5,727 bases of DNA from an uncultured Oscillibacter sp. (lineage in GTDB: Bacteria; Bacillota; Clostridia; Oscillospirales; Oscillospiraceae), in assembly GCA_946183715.1 (NCBI GenBank), contig CAMHDB010000128.1, forward strand, positions 1 to 5,727, given 5' to 3'. Shown in pieces: positions 1-5,575 of this stretch; position 1 is the first letter of the stretch; each line of letters starts with the position of its first letter. A program made the translations under genes and the position numbers. A model generated the notes under the pieces. The model searched no databases and was not told the DNA's origin. It saw only the letters and a program-made list of their open reading frames with translations.

Positions 1-50
1 TTCTCCGTTCCTTCCGTTCCTTGAGATTTTGTCACTCGGATTCCGAATGA
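1..50 (-). other. Downstream edge: 9-bp tandem repeat, possible beginning of another gene
   Basis: After the methyltransferase TAG (53-51) the minus strand holds an imperfectly spaced palindrome (TCGGA-T-TCCGA, 36-46) and two perfect copies of AAGGAACGG (22-5). A GTG at 35-33 opens a frame to the edge (beginning with Thr-Lys-Ser-Gln), but no Shine-Dalgarno precedes it. Alternatively, the purine-rich repeat could itself supply the ribosome-binding site of a gene starting beyond the window. There is too little sequence to call a gene. Confidence 0.3.
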
Positions 51-1373
51 CTATCCGTGTTTGACTTTTCCGAAATGATACCGCGTGACCGCCGCCGGAA
101 ACTCCGCAATCTCGCTGGCCCAGAGCGCCGAACCTTTCCCGTTGAGCTGTTCCCACAGGAACGGAAAGCCGCCGATTCCGTCGAACAGACTGCCCAGCGT
201 CGCGTCCCGTTCGTACTGCGCCGCGATACGTTTCAGTACCCACTTCCACGGCGGGAGCGCGATGGAAGTGCCCAACGCCCTGTACCTTGCGGAATCAGAA
301 CATTCCCGCCGCCGTCCTTTGCTGTCCGTCCATGTCCCGATGTCCGTGTATCCGTCCGGAAAGCCCTGCAGGCGTTCGCATTCCAGCGGCGTCAGCAGAC
401 GCACCTTGTTTCCCTGACGTACCACGTTGTTCGTATTCAGGCTGTAGCCGCCGCTCTCCTTCGCCTGTAACGTGCCGTTGACCGTTCCCTCGGTTCCACC
501 GCGGCAGTCGACGGCGGCGGCCTCCGCCGCGCAATCCGTGACCAGCGCCGTGTAATCCGTTACCCTGTTCTGGTGGTCGCCGGCCAGTGTACAGACGGTT
601 TTGCCGTCGCCGTTGCCCCGCGCGTCGTAGACGGCGTGACGGTCGACGGTGTTCAAAGTAAACATCGGCTCCCCCGATATGCCGCTCCCGTTCATTTTCG
701 CGTCCCGGGCAATCACGTTTCCCTGTATGCAGAAGGCGGCGGAATCACTGCCGGATACGCGGCCTGCCGAATCAGCGCGGCTTTCAGGACTTCGGGCAGT
801 TTCTGTCTCCGCCGCGCCGTGCGGTTCAGGATTCCCCGGCACGCTTTCGCGGACAAATAGTATTTCTCCGGCACATCTTCCTCCAAAATCCGCCACAAGG
901 CAGATTCGACGCCGACGCTGGGGCACTCCCCAAAACTGCGCGTCGAATACCCGGTAGGCGACACTCCATCCGTCTCCAAAGTAGGCGTCCGCCATTGGCC
1001 ATCTTGCAGGATGTGGAATGTCGGGGGCGTCCGGCTCCGCGAGCCGGATTGTTTCCTCGAGCACGGCTTTGAAGTCCCGGCCTTGGTTTGACGTAAAGGC
1101 CCCGGGGACGTTCTCCCAGAGCATGAACCGGGGCCGAACGAGTGCCCCTTCTCTTCCGCGTTTTCTGTCCGCATTGCGCAACTCCCTGATGACGCGGATT
1201 TGTTCCATAAACAAACCGCTCCGCGTTTCTTCCGTATCTCCGAGGCTCCTGTGCCGGATTCCCTTCCGCACCCCCGCCGCGCTTACGTCCTGACACGGAC
1301 TTCCGCCCGTGACCACATCCACAGGCGGAAGCGCGTACCCGTTGACGGCGGTAATATCCCCCAGCGGAATCAC
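51..1373 (-). CDS. Circularly permuted DNA (cytosine-C5) methyltransferase
   Basis: A 440-aa C5 methyltransferase whose motifs are rotated. The N-terminus starts at the motif III region (IPLGDITAVNG, 2-12), followed by motif IV GGSPCQDVS (23-31, catalytic Cys27), motif VI ENVPGAF (87-93), motif VIII VPQRRRRICLVA (150-161), the target-recognition region (about 165-320), motif IX LLTPLECERLQGFPDGY (326-342) and motif X ALGTSIALPPWKW (366-378). Only then come the SAM-binding motif I LGSLFDGIGGFP (393-404) and motif II LWASEIAEFP (417-426), just before the C-terminus. All catalytic residues are present, so it is probably active; the only mild change is GTS for the usual GNS in motif X. The start is GTG at 1373, overlapping the zinc-ribbon stop as GTGA, with GGAG 7 nt upstream. 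The frame is open to 1625, but those 84 extra codons overlap the zinc-ribbon gene and carry no conserved motif. No cognate nuclease is seen; an orphan self-protection role is likely. Confidence 0.93.
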   Translation of the reverse strand: MIPLGDITAVNGYALPPVDVVTGGSPCQDVSAAGVRKGIRHRSLGDTEETRSGLFMEQIRVIRELRNADRKRGREGALVRPRFMLWENVPGAFTSNQGRDFKAVLEETIRLAEPDAPDIPHPARWPMADAYFGDGWSVAYRVFDAQFWGVPQRRRRICLVADFGGRCAGEILFVRESVPGNPEPHGAAETETARSPESRADSAGRVSGSDSAAFCIQGNVIARDAKMNGSGISGEPMFTLNTVDRHAVYDARGNGDGKTVCTLAGDHQNRVTDYTALVTDCAAEAAAVDCRGGTEGTVNGTLQAKESGGYSLNTNNVVRQGNKVRLLTPLECERLQGFPDGYTDIGTWTDSKGRRRECSDSARYRALGTSIALPPWKWVLKRIAAQYERDATLGSLFDGIGGFPFLWEQLNGKGSALWASEIAEFPAAVTRYHFGKVKHG

Positions 1374-1585
1374 GCCCGGACTCCGCGCGTGTGCGCGTGA
1401 ATCGTCGCCAGAATCCGCGACTGTTCGTCGGCTCCGACGCCCAGCGCCGACAACGCCTGCCGCGTCCCGCAGTCGGGACATATCCGCGTTTCGTTGTCCG
1501 TGCGGGAAATCGCGGGGCGTTCGCGGTACGCCTTCCCGCACAGCGGACAAACCGCCGCCCGCTTCATTCCGTGTTTCTGTTCCAT
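1370..1585 (-). CDS. Small zinc-ribbon protein
   Basis: A 71-aa protein with two CxxC knuckles, CPLCGK (C13, C16) and CPDCGT (C36, C39), separated by a basic/polar stretch containing AISRTDNETRI. I recognise this pattern from small zinc-ribbon proteins of Firmicutes phages and mobile elements. After the second knuckle a helical segment (TRQALSALGV) and a short Arg/His-rich tail follow. ATG at 1585 is chosen because AAGGA lies 9 nt upstream; a TTG two codons earlier and Met7 (1567) are alternatives. The TGA at 1372-1370 overlaps the GTG start of the methyltransferase (GTGA), so the two are translationally coupled. It probably binds nucleic acid or a protein partner; the exact role is unknown. 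A competing open frame across this region belongs to the methyltransferase frame and looks like spurious low-complexity coding. Confidence 0.87.
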   Translation of the reverse strand: MEQKHGMKRAAVCPLCGKAYRERPAISRTDNETRICPDCGTRQALSALGVGADEQSRILATIHAHTRGVRA

Positions 1586-1629
1586 GTTCAACCATCCTTT
1601 CCGTTGGGCCTCGCCCTTCTACCACCGAA

Positions 1630-1648
1630 AGCCCGCCCGTGGCGGGTT
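1630..1648 (-). other. Short GC hairpin in the amidoligase to zinc-ribbon gap
   Basis: The 85-bp gap between the amidoligase stop (1671) and the zinc-ribbon start (1585) is very GC-rich. It contains CCCGCC (1632-1637) facing GGCGGG (1641-1646) around a 3-nt loop, plus a GGCCGG direct repeat nearby (about 1653-1665). In the transcript the stem is followed only by CUUUC, so termination would be weak at best. It may be a leaky attenuator, or simply the product of high GC content. Confidence 0.35.
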
Positions 1649-1670
1649 CGGGGGCCGGAGGCCGGGGCCT

Positions 1671-2621
1671 TCAGGCGGCGGGGCGTCCGTGCCGGAAAGC
1701 GCCGTCTCCGGCAAGATTGCGCGTCAGAAGGTCGCGCGCCGTGGCGAACTCGTCGCCGATAAACCCCAGCCGCAACAACCATGTCCGCATTGCGTATTTC
1801 GGGTTCTCGGTCTGCTGGGGCCGGGGACTTGCGCTCTTGGCGTCCTTTGCCATTTGGCTCAGCGCGAGGCAAAGCTGGATGTAGCTTTTCAACTGCCCCG
1901 CATGGATTCCGCCCTTGCGTTCGGCGGTCGGTTCGTCGAACTGGAAAAGCCGAAATTCAATCGTGCCTTTCGTAAAGGTCGCGTGATAATTCAGCATATG
2001 GTAGCGGCTGGAATTGTAGTGCGCCCTCCGGCTGTCCCACGCGCGTTGCGTTTCGTACCAGATATCCGCAAGTTCCGCCATCGTTTCCGGCTTTTCGCGG
2101 TTCAGGCGTTCCAGAAAGTTTGGGTCAACCGTTTTGCAATACTGGCACATTCTGCCCCGGTCGATTTTCAGGGCGTCGGCGAGGAGCTGTTCGTGGCTGG
2201 CCATGATGTTGGCGAGATTCCGCAGGGTTTTGGCGTTGTGCCCCTCCGCGCCGATGTGGATGTGTACCCCGCAACCCCGGCTGGCGTCGCTCTTCGCGCC
2301 CGCGCGGCGCAGACGGCGGCAAAGTTCCTGAAGCGTTTCGATGTCGTCGTAGCGGAGAATCGGCGTGACCATTTCGCACTTTTCGCCGTCCGGCCCCTCA
2401 ATGCTGGAGTCCTTCTGGAACTTCCACTCGCGGCCCTGCGCGTCCCACGCGCTCCATGCCATGTAACCGTTGCGGATGTCGGTGTCTTCCCAGCGGTCGG
2501 TGCCGAAAAACTCGGCGGCAATCCGCGCGGCCTTCACGCGCGTGATACTGTTCATTTCGACTTCCACCCCGATGGTCTGCGTTTTCATATTCGCGATGCG
2601 GCGTTCGGTGTTGGCGTTCAT
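1671..2621 (-). CDS. Amidoligase-fold enzyme (COOH-NH2 ligase superfamily, Amidoligase_2-like)
   Basis: A 316-aa protein with the hallmarks of the glutamine-synthetase/GCS-like amidoligases, which use ATP to join a carboxylate to an amine. Visible motifs: GVEVEM (18-23, acidic E-x-E), KDSSI (70-74), CEMVTP (82-87), GCGVHIHIGA (116-125, His120 and His122) and RYHMLNYH followed by TIEFRLFQF (206-228). These match the metal/ATP-binding acidic and histidine residues of the fold, and none looks lost. A CxxC pair (C159, C162) lies between the two halves. Residues 273-312 repeat the C-terminal module of the upstream 258-aa protein. ATG at 2621 has GGAGG 8 nt upstream; the frame is open to 2729 but that extension lacks support, and Met12 is a weaker alternative. 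In phages this family often lies beside a gamma-glutamylcyclotransferase-like gene; none is seen here. The substrate (protein side chain, small molecule, modified base) is unknown. Confidence 0.9.
   Translation of the reverse strand: MNANTERRIANMKTQTIGVEVEMNSITRVKAARIAAEFFGTDRWEDTDIRNGYMAWSAWDAQGREWKFQKDSSIEGPDGEKCEMVTPILRYDDIETLQELCRRLRRAGAKSDASRGCGVHIHIGAEGHNAKTLRNLANIMASHEQLLADALKIDRGRMCQYCKTVDPNFLERLNREKPETMAELADIWYETQRAWDSRRAHYNSSRYHMLNYHATFTKGTIEFRLFQFDEPTAERKGGIHAGQLKSYIQLCLALSQMAKDAKSASPRPQQTENPKYAMRTWLLRLGFIGDEFATARDLLTRNLAGDGAFRHGRPAA
1686..1805 (-). repeat. Shared C-terminal module, copy in the amidoligase
   Basis: Residues 273-312, starting NPKYAMRTWLLRLGFIGDEF and ending GAFRHG, follow the catalytic core after a short Pro/Gln/Ser linker. 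They match residues 208-247 of the 258-aa protein at 25 of 40 positions without gaps. The module is predicted helical and amphipathic, with conserved Arg residues, which suits docking or nucleic-acid contact rather than catalysis; that role is inference. Confidence 0.85.
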
Positions 2622-2713
2622 TGTGTTATCCTCCGGTTCTTGAGTTCCGCCCGGTGCCCCGCGCGGTGGTGTATTAATCACTCTGAACCGGATAAATAGC
2701 AAGACAATTCCGG

Positions 2714-2761
2714 GGCGTAAAGTACACAAATATACAGCGGAATGTTTGTGTACTTTATGCC
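2714..2761 (-). other. Inverted repeat across a stop codon, between the 258-aa gene and the amidoligase
   Basis: TAAAGTACACAAA (2718-2730) and TTTGTGTACTTTA (2745-2757) are a perfect 13-bp inverted repeat around a 14-nt spacer. The stem extends with three further G-C pairs beyond one mismatch to 2714-2761. The AT-rich arms stand out against the GC-rich surroundings. The right arm contains the TAA stop of the 258-aa gene. No U-tract follows in the minus-strand transcript, so a Rho-independent terminator is unlikely. It could be an mRNA processing or stability hairpin, or a dyad operator for a regulator such as a phage repressor. Which of these is right cannot be decided from sequence alone. 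Confidence 0.6.
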
Positions 2762-3531
2762 GGGGGCGTGTCTTTTCGCGCCTTGCGGTCGCCGTCCCGG
2801 AAGGCGGCGGAGCCCGTCAGATTCCGCAACAGGATTCTTCGTTCGGTTTTGTACTCCGCGCCGATGAAACCCAGCCGCAACAGGAAACACCGGAACGCAT
2901 ACTTCTCGTTGACTACTTCGCGTTCCTTCGCGGTCACGCGCTTCCGCGCCGTGGCAACGGCTACCAGCCGTTCCATAAACCGCGCGGCGGCGGAGGCCAT
3001 GTCCGGGTCGGGCGCCGTATCGAACCACGGGAACAATATCCGGTCGGCGTCCGCGCAGATGTCGAGCCGGTTCGCGCCCAGCGCCTTGCGAATCAGCGCG
3101 GCCTTGCTGTCCGTCAGCTTCCGCAGGTTCTCCAACGCCGCGTCCGTGACGCCCTCGCGGGGGAACTCCACGCAAAAGCCGCCCGGTTCCGCCACAGCCG
3201 CCGCCTGCCGCGTTTTTTGCGCTTCGCCGTCTCTTAATACCTCCCCGGGTGAAAACGCCGTAAAGGCCTCCCGTGCCTTGTCCGTCATCATGCCCCATTC
3301 GGGCGTGAACCCGCGGTCGAGCAGTCCCCGGAACAGCGCCCAGAGTTCGCCTTCGCCGACGCGCGCATCCGGAAGTACGCTGCCCATTCTGGAAATCAGA
3401 AATTTGTTGCCCACCTGATAGCCGAATGTCGGCGTTCCCAGATATTTGTACGGACACCCGCAGAGTTCCGCCACAGCTTGAACCAGCCGTTTCCGCTCCG
3501 CGCCCGTTACGTTGTACTCCAAAACTTTCAT
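2755..3531 (-). CDS. 258-aa mobile-element protein of unknown function ('virulence-related' type)
   Basis: Begins MKVLEYNVTGAERKRLVQAV and resembles a family I know from Clostridia prophages and integrative elements. Databases often label it 'virulence-related protein', a name with no functional support that I know of. What can be seen: an N-terminal part (1-55) with the VTGAERKRLV and GTPTFGYQVG segments; a charged region with a probable helix (about 60-115); a segment (120-155) with VEFPREGVTDAALENLRKL and an IRKALGAN helix; LFPWFD (166-171); and a C-terminal module (208-247) also present at the end of the amidoligase encoded next. There is no signal peptide or membrane segment, so it is presumably cytoplasmic. 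ATG at 3531 overlaps the previous stop as ATGA and has AAGGAG 8 nt upstream. The TAA stop (2757-2755) lies inside the right arm of an inverted repeat. No catalytic motif is recognised. Confidence 0.9.
   Translation of the reverse strand: MKVLEYNVTGAERKRLVQAVAELCGCPYKYLGTPTFGYQVGNKFLISRMGSVLPDARVGEGELWALFRGLLDRGFTPEWGMMTDKAREAFTAFSPGEVLRDGEAQKTRQAAAVAEPGGFCVEFPREGVTDAALENLRKLTDSKAALIRKALGANRLDICADADRILFPWFDTAPDPDMASAAARFMERLVAVATARKRVTAKEREVVNEKYAFRCFLLRLGFIGAEYKTERRILLRNLTGSAAFRDGDRKARKDTPPA
2791..2910 (-). repeat. Shared C-terminal module, copy in the 258-aa protein
   Basis: Residues 208-247, starting NEKYAFRCFLLRLGFIGAEY and ending AAFRDG. They align without gaps to residues 273-312 of the amidoligase at 1671-2621, with 25 of 40 residues identical, including K-Y-A-x-R, LLRLGFIG and AFR. 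At DNA level only short runs remain identical, for example 13 nt at 2870-2882 matching 1765-1777, so this is an old duplication or domain sharing and not a recent one. Confidence 0.85.
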
Positions 3532-3821
3532 GCCCGTTTCTCCTTCCGTACCTCACGCACAAGCGGACAGCGCAAGCCGTAACACTTCGTTTTGACGGGG
3601 CAGTGCAGGCAGTATTGAATCTGCTCCGGCGTGTCCATGCCCCCGTACTGTCCGCTGTCTATCGGCTTCCGGATACTCGGCGGTGCGGGTACGCCGCATT
3701 CCCGCCGCCATTTTTGTATCGTCCGTTTCGACAGCCCGTAGGCCTTCGCCAACTCCGCCGTGGAACTCTCCGACGCCAGTTCCCGGAAACCGGACGGAAT
3801 CGGAATCCGCTTTCCCGACAT
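3528..3821 (-). CDS. Small HTH protein with a C-terminal four-cysteine cluster
   Basis: A 97-aa basic protein. Residues 12-43 form a helix-turn-helix: TAELAKAYGLS (21-31), then the probable recognition helix KRTIQKWRREC (32-42). This resembles the Trp-containing helices of transposase-like or phage small HTH proteins. After a Pro-rich linker, the C-terminal part holds C71-x2-C74-x5-C80-x4-C85 (YCLHCPVKTKCYGLRCPL), able to bind zinc or possibly an Fe-S cluster; the tail is Arg/Lys-rich. ATG at 3821 is preceded by GGGAGG at 3837-3832, 10 nt away and directly after the methyltransferase stop, so the two are probably cotranscribed. Its TGA overlaps the next gene's ATG as ATGA, which suggests translational coupling. 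A DNA-binding or regulatory role is inferred; the target is unknown. Confidence 0.88.
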   Translation of the reverse strand: MSGKRIPIPSGFRELASESSTAELAKAYGLSKRTIQKWRRECGVPAPPSIRKPIDSGQYGGMDTPEQIQYCLHCPVKTKCYGLRCPLVREVRKEKRA

Positions 3822-3837
3822 CGCCTCACGCCCTCCC

Positions 3838-5559
3838 TCAGACCGCTACCGCTTCCATCAAATCCCGCATGGTCACAATTTCCCCGACGCGCCACTCCGG
3901 AAAGTTCGCGCGGACAAGGGCCGTGGCGAACGGCGGCGGAACCGCGTTTCCGCAACGGGCCACCTGCGCGGCTTTGGGATACGGCTTGCCGTTGGCGTCG
4001 CGGTCGATGATGTAATCGTCCGGGAAACCCTGCGCCCGGTACAGTTCCCGGGGCGTCAACATTCGTAAACCGATGTCCGCCATAAAGTACCGCGCGCCGC
4101 CGATTTCAAAAAGCAACACTTCATCCGCCGCCAGTTGATAGCCGCAACACCGGTTCAGCAGTTCCCGGATTTCCGGCCAGTGGCGGAAGTCCGTGCTCTC
4201 CGCCGCCTCCATGCGTGTGACGACTATCCCCTGATGGTCGTGGCTTGTGACGGCGGACAGCGGCACGGCGGCGGAACGCCCCTGACCGTTGCCGTACATC
4301 TCCTCCATGTGCGCGACCTGCAAGGCGTTGTGGTCAATCGCCGTCACGGTGGGCAGAGGGGCTTCCGGGGAAACGCCCGTCACGCCGCCGTAGAATTTCG
4401 CGAGGCTTGCCACGCATACCCCCTCCCTGTCCTTCGTCGTGACGGTGTGCAACAGCGACATGACCGACTGTCCGTCCCCGCGATAGGTGCCGCCGTAATA
4501 CTTGCACAGCGTCGCCGCCGCCAGTCCGTAACGGTTCGAGGCGTCCGCCGTCCGGAGCGGTTCCGTGACGACCTGTCCGCGCGTCTCCCGCTCCGATTGT
4601 TCCGTATGGTACTGTACAAAGTACGGCGTACAGAGCGCGGCGTCGGCCTTGGCGGTGACCGTCCGGTGAGGTTCGGCGGCGCCTCGCGGCGGACAGTCCC
4701 CGCAACGCCCGCCCACGCCGACTATAAACGGGGCGGCGGAACGTATCACAAAGCGGTCAATCCCCCGCGCCACGCGGCGCATGGTATTGGGCCGGAGGGG
4801 GCGCTGTACTTTCAGGCCGTAACGCTCCGCGATTTCCCCGCGCGTGTCGAAAATCGACGGACACGGCAAAGTCCAGTCGATGACTTCCGCCGCCGCGCGC
4901 CACGGCTTTTTCGCTCCGGCTCTCACCTCCGGACTGTCGGCGGGGCCGTGCGTCGGCTCCGGCCAGACGATGGGACGCCCGTCACACCGGGCAATCAGGA
5001 AGAAACGCTTCCGGGTCGTCGGCGCGCCGTAATCCGCCGCGACCAGCTCCCGCCAGTCCGTTTCGTATCCGAGGGCGCGGAGCTGGGAGAGGAACTTCCG
5101 GAAAGTCTGTCCGGCCTTCGCCCTGACGGGCTTCCCTCTCCGGACAGGCCCCCACGTCCGGAACTCCTCCACGTTCTCCAGAATAATCACGCGGGGCCGG
5201 ACGGTGCCCGCCCAGCGTAGCACCACCCACGCGAGGCCCCGGATACGCCTGCTTTTCGGGACGCCGCCGCTGGCCTTCGAGAAGTGTTTGCAGTCCGGCG
5301 ACGCCCAGAGCAGGCCGACGCGCCGCCCGCCGCAGACCCGTACCGGGTCGACTTCCCACACGGACGCCTGATAGTGCGCCGTGTAGGGATGGTTTGCCAT
5401 GTGCATCCGGATGGCGTCGGGGTCGTGGTTGATGGCAATATCCACCACGCGCCCCGTGGCCAGTTCGATTCCCGTAGAGGCTCCGCCGCCGCCCGCGAAA
5501 CTGTCGACAATCAGCTCGTCGAAAAAACCGCACTGTCCGGCGAATCTGTCTCTTTTCAT
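3838..5559 (-). CDS. DNA (cytosine-C5) methyltransferase, canonical motif order, phage type
   Basis: A 573-aa protein that should transfer a methyl group from S-adenosylmethionine to C5 of cytosine in a specific DNA site. The motifs run in the usual order: motif I SFAGGGGASTGIE (about 20-32), motif IV ASPDCKHFSKA (86-96, catalytic Cys90), motif VI ENVEEF (128-133), motif VIII APTTRKRFFLIA (179-190), then a long target-recognition region to about 495, motif IX LTPRELYRAQGFPDDY (about 501-516) and motif X with GNAV (537-540). Two features differ from textbook enzymes: an Asp sits between Pro and the catalytic Cys (SPDC rather than PCQ), and TRKR stands in place of QRR. I recall both from prophage homologues. 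The recognition region contains about five degenerate repeats. The start is ATG at 5559, with GGGAG 7 nt upstream; the open frame continues to 5721, but that extension overlaps the upstream gene's end and the hairpin. No restriction endonuclease is visible, so an orphan anti-restriction or regulatory role is likely. The target site cannot be read from the sequence. Confidence 0.95.
   Translation of the reverse strand: MKRDRFAGQCGFFDELIVDSFAGGGGASTGIELATGRVVDIAINHDPDAIRMHMANHPYTAHYQASVWEVDPVRVCGGRRVGLLWASPDCKHFSKASGGVPKSRRIRGLAWVVLRWAGTVRPRVIILENVEEFRTWGPVRRGKPVRAKAGQTFRKFLSQLRALGYETDWRELVAADYGAPTTRKRFFLIARCDGRPIVWPEPTHGPADSPEVRAGAKKPWRAAAEVIDWTLPCPSIFDTRGEIAERYGLKVQRPLRPNTMRRVARGIDRFVIRSAAPFIVGVGGRCGDCPPRGAAEPHRTVTAKADAALCTPYFVQYHTEQSERETRGQVVTEPLRTADASNRYGLAAATLCKYYGGTYRGDGQSVMSLLHTVTTKDREGVCVASLAKFYGGVTGVSPEAPLPTVTAIDHNALQVAHMEEMYGNGQGRSAAVPLSAVTSHDHQGIVVTRMEAAESTDFRHWPEIRELLNRCCGYQLAADEVLLFEIGGARYFMADIGLRMLTPRELYRAQGFPDDYIIDRDANGKPYPKAAQVARCGNAVPPPFATALVRANFPEWRVGEIVTMRDLMEAVAV
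4204..4674 (-). repeat. Degenerate protein repeats in the methyltransferase target-recognition region
   Basis: Residues 296-452 of the 573-aa methyltransferase contain about five diverged copies of a pattern like P-L-x-T-V-T-x-x-D-x-x-x-L, followed in the middle copies by K-Y/F-Y-G-G. The starts read EPHRTVTAKAD, EPLRTADASNR, SLLHTVTTKDRE, APLPTVTAIDHN and VPLSAVTSHDHQ. The central Thr (Ala in the last copy) recurs at intervals of 37, 35, 32 and 32 residues. The units are visible in the protein and not as DNA repeats, so they are old duplications. Repeated units in this region may each contribute to DNA contact. Confidence 0.7.
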
Positions 5560-5575
5560 GATTTCGCTCCCATTC

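Noticed and set aside
51..1625. Idea that the permuted methyltransferase is two tandem genes fused by chance
   Set aside because: The single frame has no internal stop, the motif I-II segment occurs once and only at the C-terminus, and no motif III/IV copy follows the stop in the last 50 bases in any frame. A genuine permutation fits better.
1494..2699. 401-codon open frame on the plus strand, opposite the amidoligase
   Set aside because: It is exactly antisense to the amidoligase, rich in Arg/Ala/Val/Phe with no recognisable motif, and has no ribosome-binding site. GC-rich DNA commonly leaves such antisense frames open.
2622..2754. Promoter for the amidoligase in the 133-bp gap
   Set aside because: A TTGCTA (about 2702-2697) about 17 nt before a GATTAA is a poor sigma-70 match, and a TATATTTG within the dyad has no convincing partner element upstream. 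Neither is good enough to annotate.
2678..3562. 294-codon minus-strand frame overlapping the 258-aa gene
   Set aside because: It is Gly/Arg-rich shadow coding. The overlapping frame has a good Shine-Dalgarno, an ATGA junction and conserved segments.
4135..5220. 361-codon open frame on the plus strand, opposite the 573-aa methyltransferase
   Set aside because: The composition is Arg-rich and low-complexity, no family is recognisable, and the opposite strand carries a complete conserved methyltransferase.
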